A DNA stretch of 64,000 nucleotides from Paracentrotus lividus (Eukaryota > Echinodermata > Echinoidea > Camarodonta > Echinidae): NCBI GenBank assembly GCA_940671915.1, contig CALNVZ010000649.1:3298132-3362131 (forward strand). Direction: 5' to 3'. A program made the position numbers and the translations under genes. Shown piece by piece: positions 61,261-64,000 of this stretch (position 1 is its first letter; every line of letters starts with the position of its first letter). The notes below the pieces were generated by a model, which had not been told where the DNA came from, ran no database searches, and worked only from the letters and a program-made list of their open reading frames with translations.

Positions 61261-63165
61261 TCTTGAAATACCATGTTTGGTGTATTTTTGGAAAGCTGAA
61301 GAGTTGCTGAAGATTATGAACCTATTTTCTCGTCGAATCATTGAAAATAAAGCGTATTTGTGGCTAGTTATTCAAAAAATTCCCAAACGGATTTTAACGC
61401 AAAATATATCCAACAATTTCTACTATTTTTAAAGACATATTTTCTTTCTTATTAAGGAATATATATTTTGATAGTATGATATATTAATGCCGAAAATTTC
61501 ATGTCAAATAGTCATTTCTATGCAGAATTGTAACCGCACAAAGACAGGGGTACAAGCTGCTAATTACGTATTCAAACACACAAACTCATGAATACGAGTT
61601 GTATAAAAACGAGCGATTTCGAAAGCGCTGCCGGTGGACTGTATATATATTATTCATGGCATGCCAGAGAACAATATAATGCATTTGGTTTTGATATTCC
61701 TTGTATCTTTTCCACGTATTTCTATAATTCCATGATGAAAACCTAAAGTAATTTAAAAAGGAATCAGGCAATATAATCCAAGTATCAATACATTTAGGAT
61801 TTCAATTATCCATTCTGAGAACACTCTCCCCACACACAAAGAAAACCATACAATATTTATGGTTTCTATTCTGACAATAATTGTGATTCAAAATTGAAAT
61901 TAAGAATTGATAAGTTGCTCTTCTTCTATCCATACAAAAGAAAGGGTGAAAACCTTTTTTGTGAAGATCCATCCCACAGAACATGCATAACATGTATGAA
62001 AATCAAATCCATGTGGTCCCAAATACTGACTTTGTTGTTGCTTTGTAAGTTTTTCATATAGATTAGTTTGACATCTGACATAGCATAATTATGTTTAGAA
62101 ACAAAAACTTGAATGTTTGGTTATCCGATAATGAAATAGAGTTTGTTTGTCCGAACATTTGATACAATGGTCCAAATCTTATCGTTGCTCCGAAAGTAAA
62201 ATAAAGTTCATTCTCGGACCAATGAACCATGGGATTGCCAATTCCTATTTTATTTACGGACTTACAAACCCTAGATCATATACAGTGCAACAAACCATCA
62301 GAACCCTGAACCTTTGGATAAACAGACGTTTGGAACAATGACCAACAGGACAACTCCCCCCCCAAAAAAAAAAATGTGTCTGTTTAGTGCAAAAAGGGGC
62401 AGTAACTCTTCGTAAAAGTACATGAGCTAATCTCAATGGACTATGTCTGCTCATTTCCATTCTACGCTGATTCAATACAGGCATACATCACTTGCATTAC
62501 CGAGACAAATTTGCATGGAAAACACAATTTAGGGGCTTGTCTCTTAATGTGCAGAGAGCAGTGTTTGTCACGAACGTGGCCTAGGTATAATGGGTATTTT
62601 CTCCCATTTGCCATACACTTGATCCCCGGTTTTCCTCCCTTAATATTTCAGTCGCACTACCAAATTGACTGCAATCCTGTGATTGGGTAGGAATGTAACG
62701 TTTGTCTGCGGACCCAAGTTAGTTGGGCGCTGACTGCGTTGGTCTGACTGGGGTGTTTGCATTCATATCACGTGCATAGGAGTATTATGAAGTATGTTGA
62801 CTGCATAATTTATATAGGCCATACTGCACTGGTATCAATCAGAATTGTGGAGAGTTCAATCGTACCAGACTGTACATGGAATGTGATCCTTCTAAACTTC
62901 TAAATGGTCACTGCGTAGATCCAACATTTGGGTGACGTCATGTTTTCAGATTTTTGATTGTCCTGCACCATTGTAGTGCTTAAGAAATTAATAGGTTGTT
63001 CCATAGATTTATTTAACAAATAGTAAGATTTTACTATTTTTTCACAAAATGAAATTCCAGATTTGGGTACCAATTACTTGTAATTTTATATGAATGATAT
63101 GGTTCAAGTGTTGATAAAGAAGCTCCAAAAACTCAAAATTTGATTGTCCAAAACAAATGTGAAAC
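61261..63165. other. AT-rich sequence without a recognisable feature
   Basis: No element ends or convincing exon. An acceptor-like TTAATATTTCAG at 62651 followed by an open stretch to GTAGGA is in phase 0 only and does not fit the phase-2 donors upstream. Confidence 0.45.
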
Positions 63166-63248
63166 AGAAATTCTTTTTGCCCAATTGATTGTGGGCCCGG
63201 CAGCCACAGAGCAGTGCCAGATCAACATTGCTCTTTTCCTTTGTTGAT
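63166..63248. repeat. Dispersed ~90-bp repeat, copy 2
   Basis: Same-orientation relative of 41140-41232, about 22 kb away. Confidence 0.75.
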
Positions 63249-63439
63249 ATAGTTATAGTTAGATTTGTGACTTATGTAAAACAAATATATTGCATACAAC
63301 TCTTGATAGAAATTGTATGTAATGAGTAAGTATACCTCATTATAAATTAAGGCCATTTATTCTAAGTAGAAGCGAAATTCTGAAGGTATAGTTAGTTCAA
63401 AGAGAAAGTTTGTCTTGTGATTTTCATCATAATTATTTA

Positions 63440-63960
63440 GCTTAATGTTATGTAACAGTCCCCACCTCCCTTCCCTCTCTGACCCCAAGTTCATGGTGCC
63501 TATTAAATCAGAGATTATTAATGCATCTAATCTTGTTATCTTACAAAAGTTGTTGTGTAGGCCTACTCTCTGCCAATTATGCAGAAGGGACACTAAGATT
63601 TTAATGAAATATGCAAATCACATTGTATTCATCTTGCTTTTCATTAGGACTCTTTGGATTGATATTGCATCATACAACCCCTCCACCGCCTTCCCTCAAG
63701 TTTATTAGTGTTTTTGCTAAGGCAAGGACTTTGGCCCCGTGATATTAACTTACCTTTTCAAACTGCCAGGAGGCATTGTTACTCCCTGTCAATGTATAAA
63801 ATGTGTAAATCACTTCCGATAATAATCTTGTTTTCGATCATAAATATGTGGTTTGATTTTGTGCCACAGCCCCTCCCTCCTCCTCAAGTTCATTAGCTCA
63901 TTTACCACATACTAATTTGCCCCCTCCATCCTAGATGACATAAAGCCTGGATCAATTGTC
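63440..63960. repeat. Diverged tandem repeat of about 210 bp, two to three units
   Basis: CCCC-rich phrases (CCCTCCACCGCCTTCCCTC, CCCCTCCCTCCTCCTC) followed by AAGTTCATTAG or AAGTTTATTAG recur around 63470, 63680 and 63875. Confidence 0.5.
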
Positions 63961-64000
63961 ACAAGAGCAATGTTGGGTCAACAGCATAATCATTTGGTTT

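Overview
The window looks like animal genomic DNA from a marine invertebrate, most likely an echinoderm such as a sea urchin. It is AT-rich and intron-rich, it has many short fold-back (MITE-type) elements, palindromic ACATGTACATGT strings and long CT microsatellites, and it carries a DIRS-type retroelement of a kind known from sea urchin genomes. There is no bacterial gene organisation. Nearly all uninterrupted reading frames are chance or low-complexity frames. The species call is an inference from sequence texture only.

One plus-strand gene can be assembled from splice signals. Five coding exons (13472-13556, 31702-31770, 39079-39219, 41320-41436, 44727-44793) join with matching phases. 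They encode a secretory signal peptide, a short acidic Gly/Pro-rich extracellular segment of about 115 residues, and one transmembrane helix ending in Cys-Trp-Tyr. The three middle exons are all phase 1-1 with lengths divisible by three, so each could be skipped without a frameshift. The transmembrane exon ends in phase 2, so a cytoplasmic part should continue downstream. I do not recognise the family. Downstream, four short ATG-initiated exon candidates (46603, 48426, 50964, 58676), each with an in-frame stop just upstream, also end in phase-2 donors. They could be alternative first exons feeding the same downstream exons with differently anchored N-termini. That is an inference and needs transcript evidence.

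The rest is repeat landscape. Bases 1-13400 are upstream sequence with diverged tandem repeats, a Tc1-type MITE (10097-10730) and a small TIR element (about 12050-12243). Intron 1 (13557-31701) holds a fold-back MITE, an eight-unit tandem array of about 175 bp (17332-18690), a MITE inserted into a repeat tail (19495-19806), a large palindrome (about 20705-20903), a 6.3-kb DIRS-like element with inverted terminal repeats and an internal complementary region (21488-27799), two tandem 236-bp units (28835-29290) and a 600-bp pyrimidine tract. Intron 2 has three further elements and a 75-bp array of duplicated 3' splice site plus exon start, immediately before exon 3. Introns 3 and 4 have recently inserted fold-back elements, one beginning about 19 bp after a splice donor, and nested insertions. 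Bases 44800-64000 hold a tRNA-derived SINE, more tandem arrays and TIR elements, plus the candidate alternative first exons.

The most interesting points are the exon-start cassette array before exon 3, the set of same-phase alternative first exons, and the DIRS-like element with more than 30 ATCGAT sites but no recognisable protein-coding frame.
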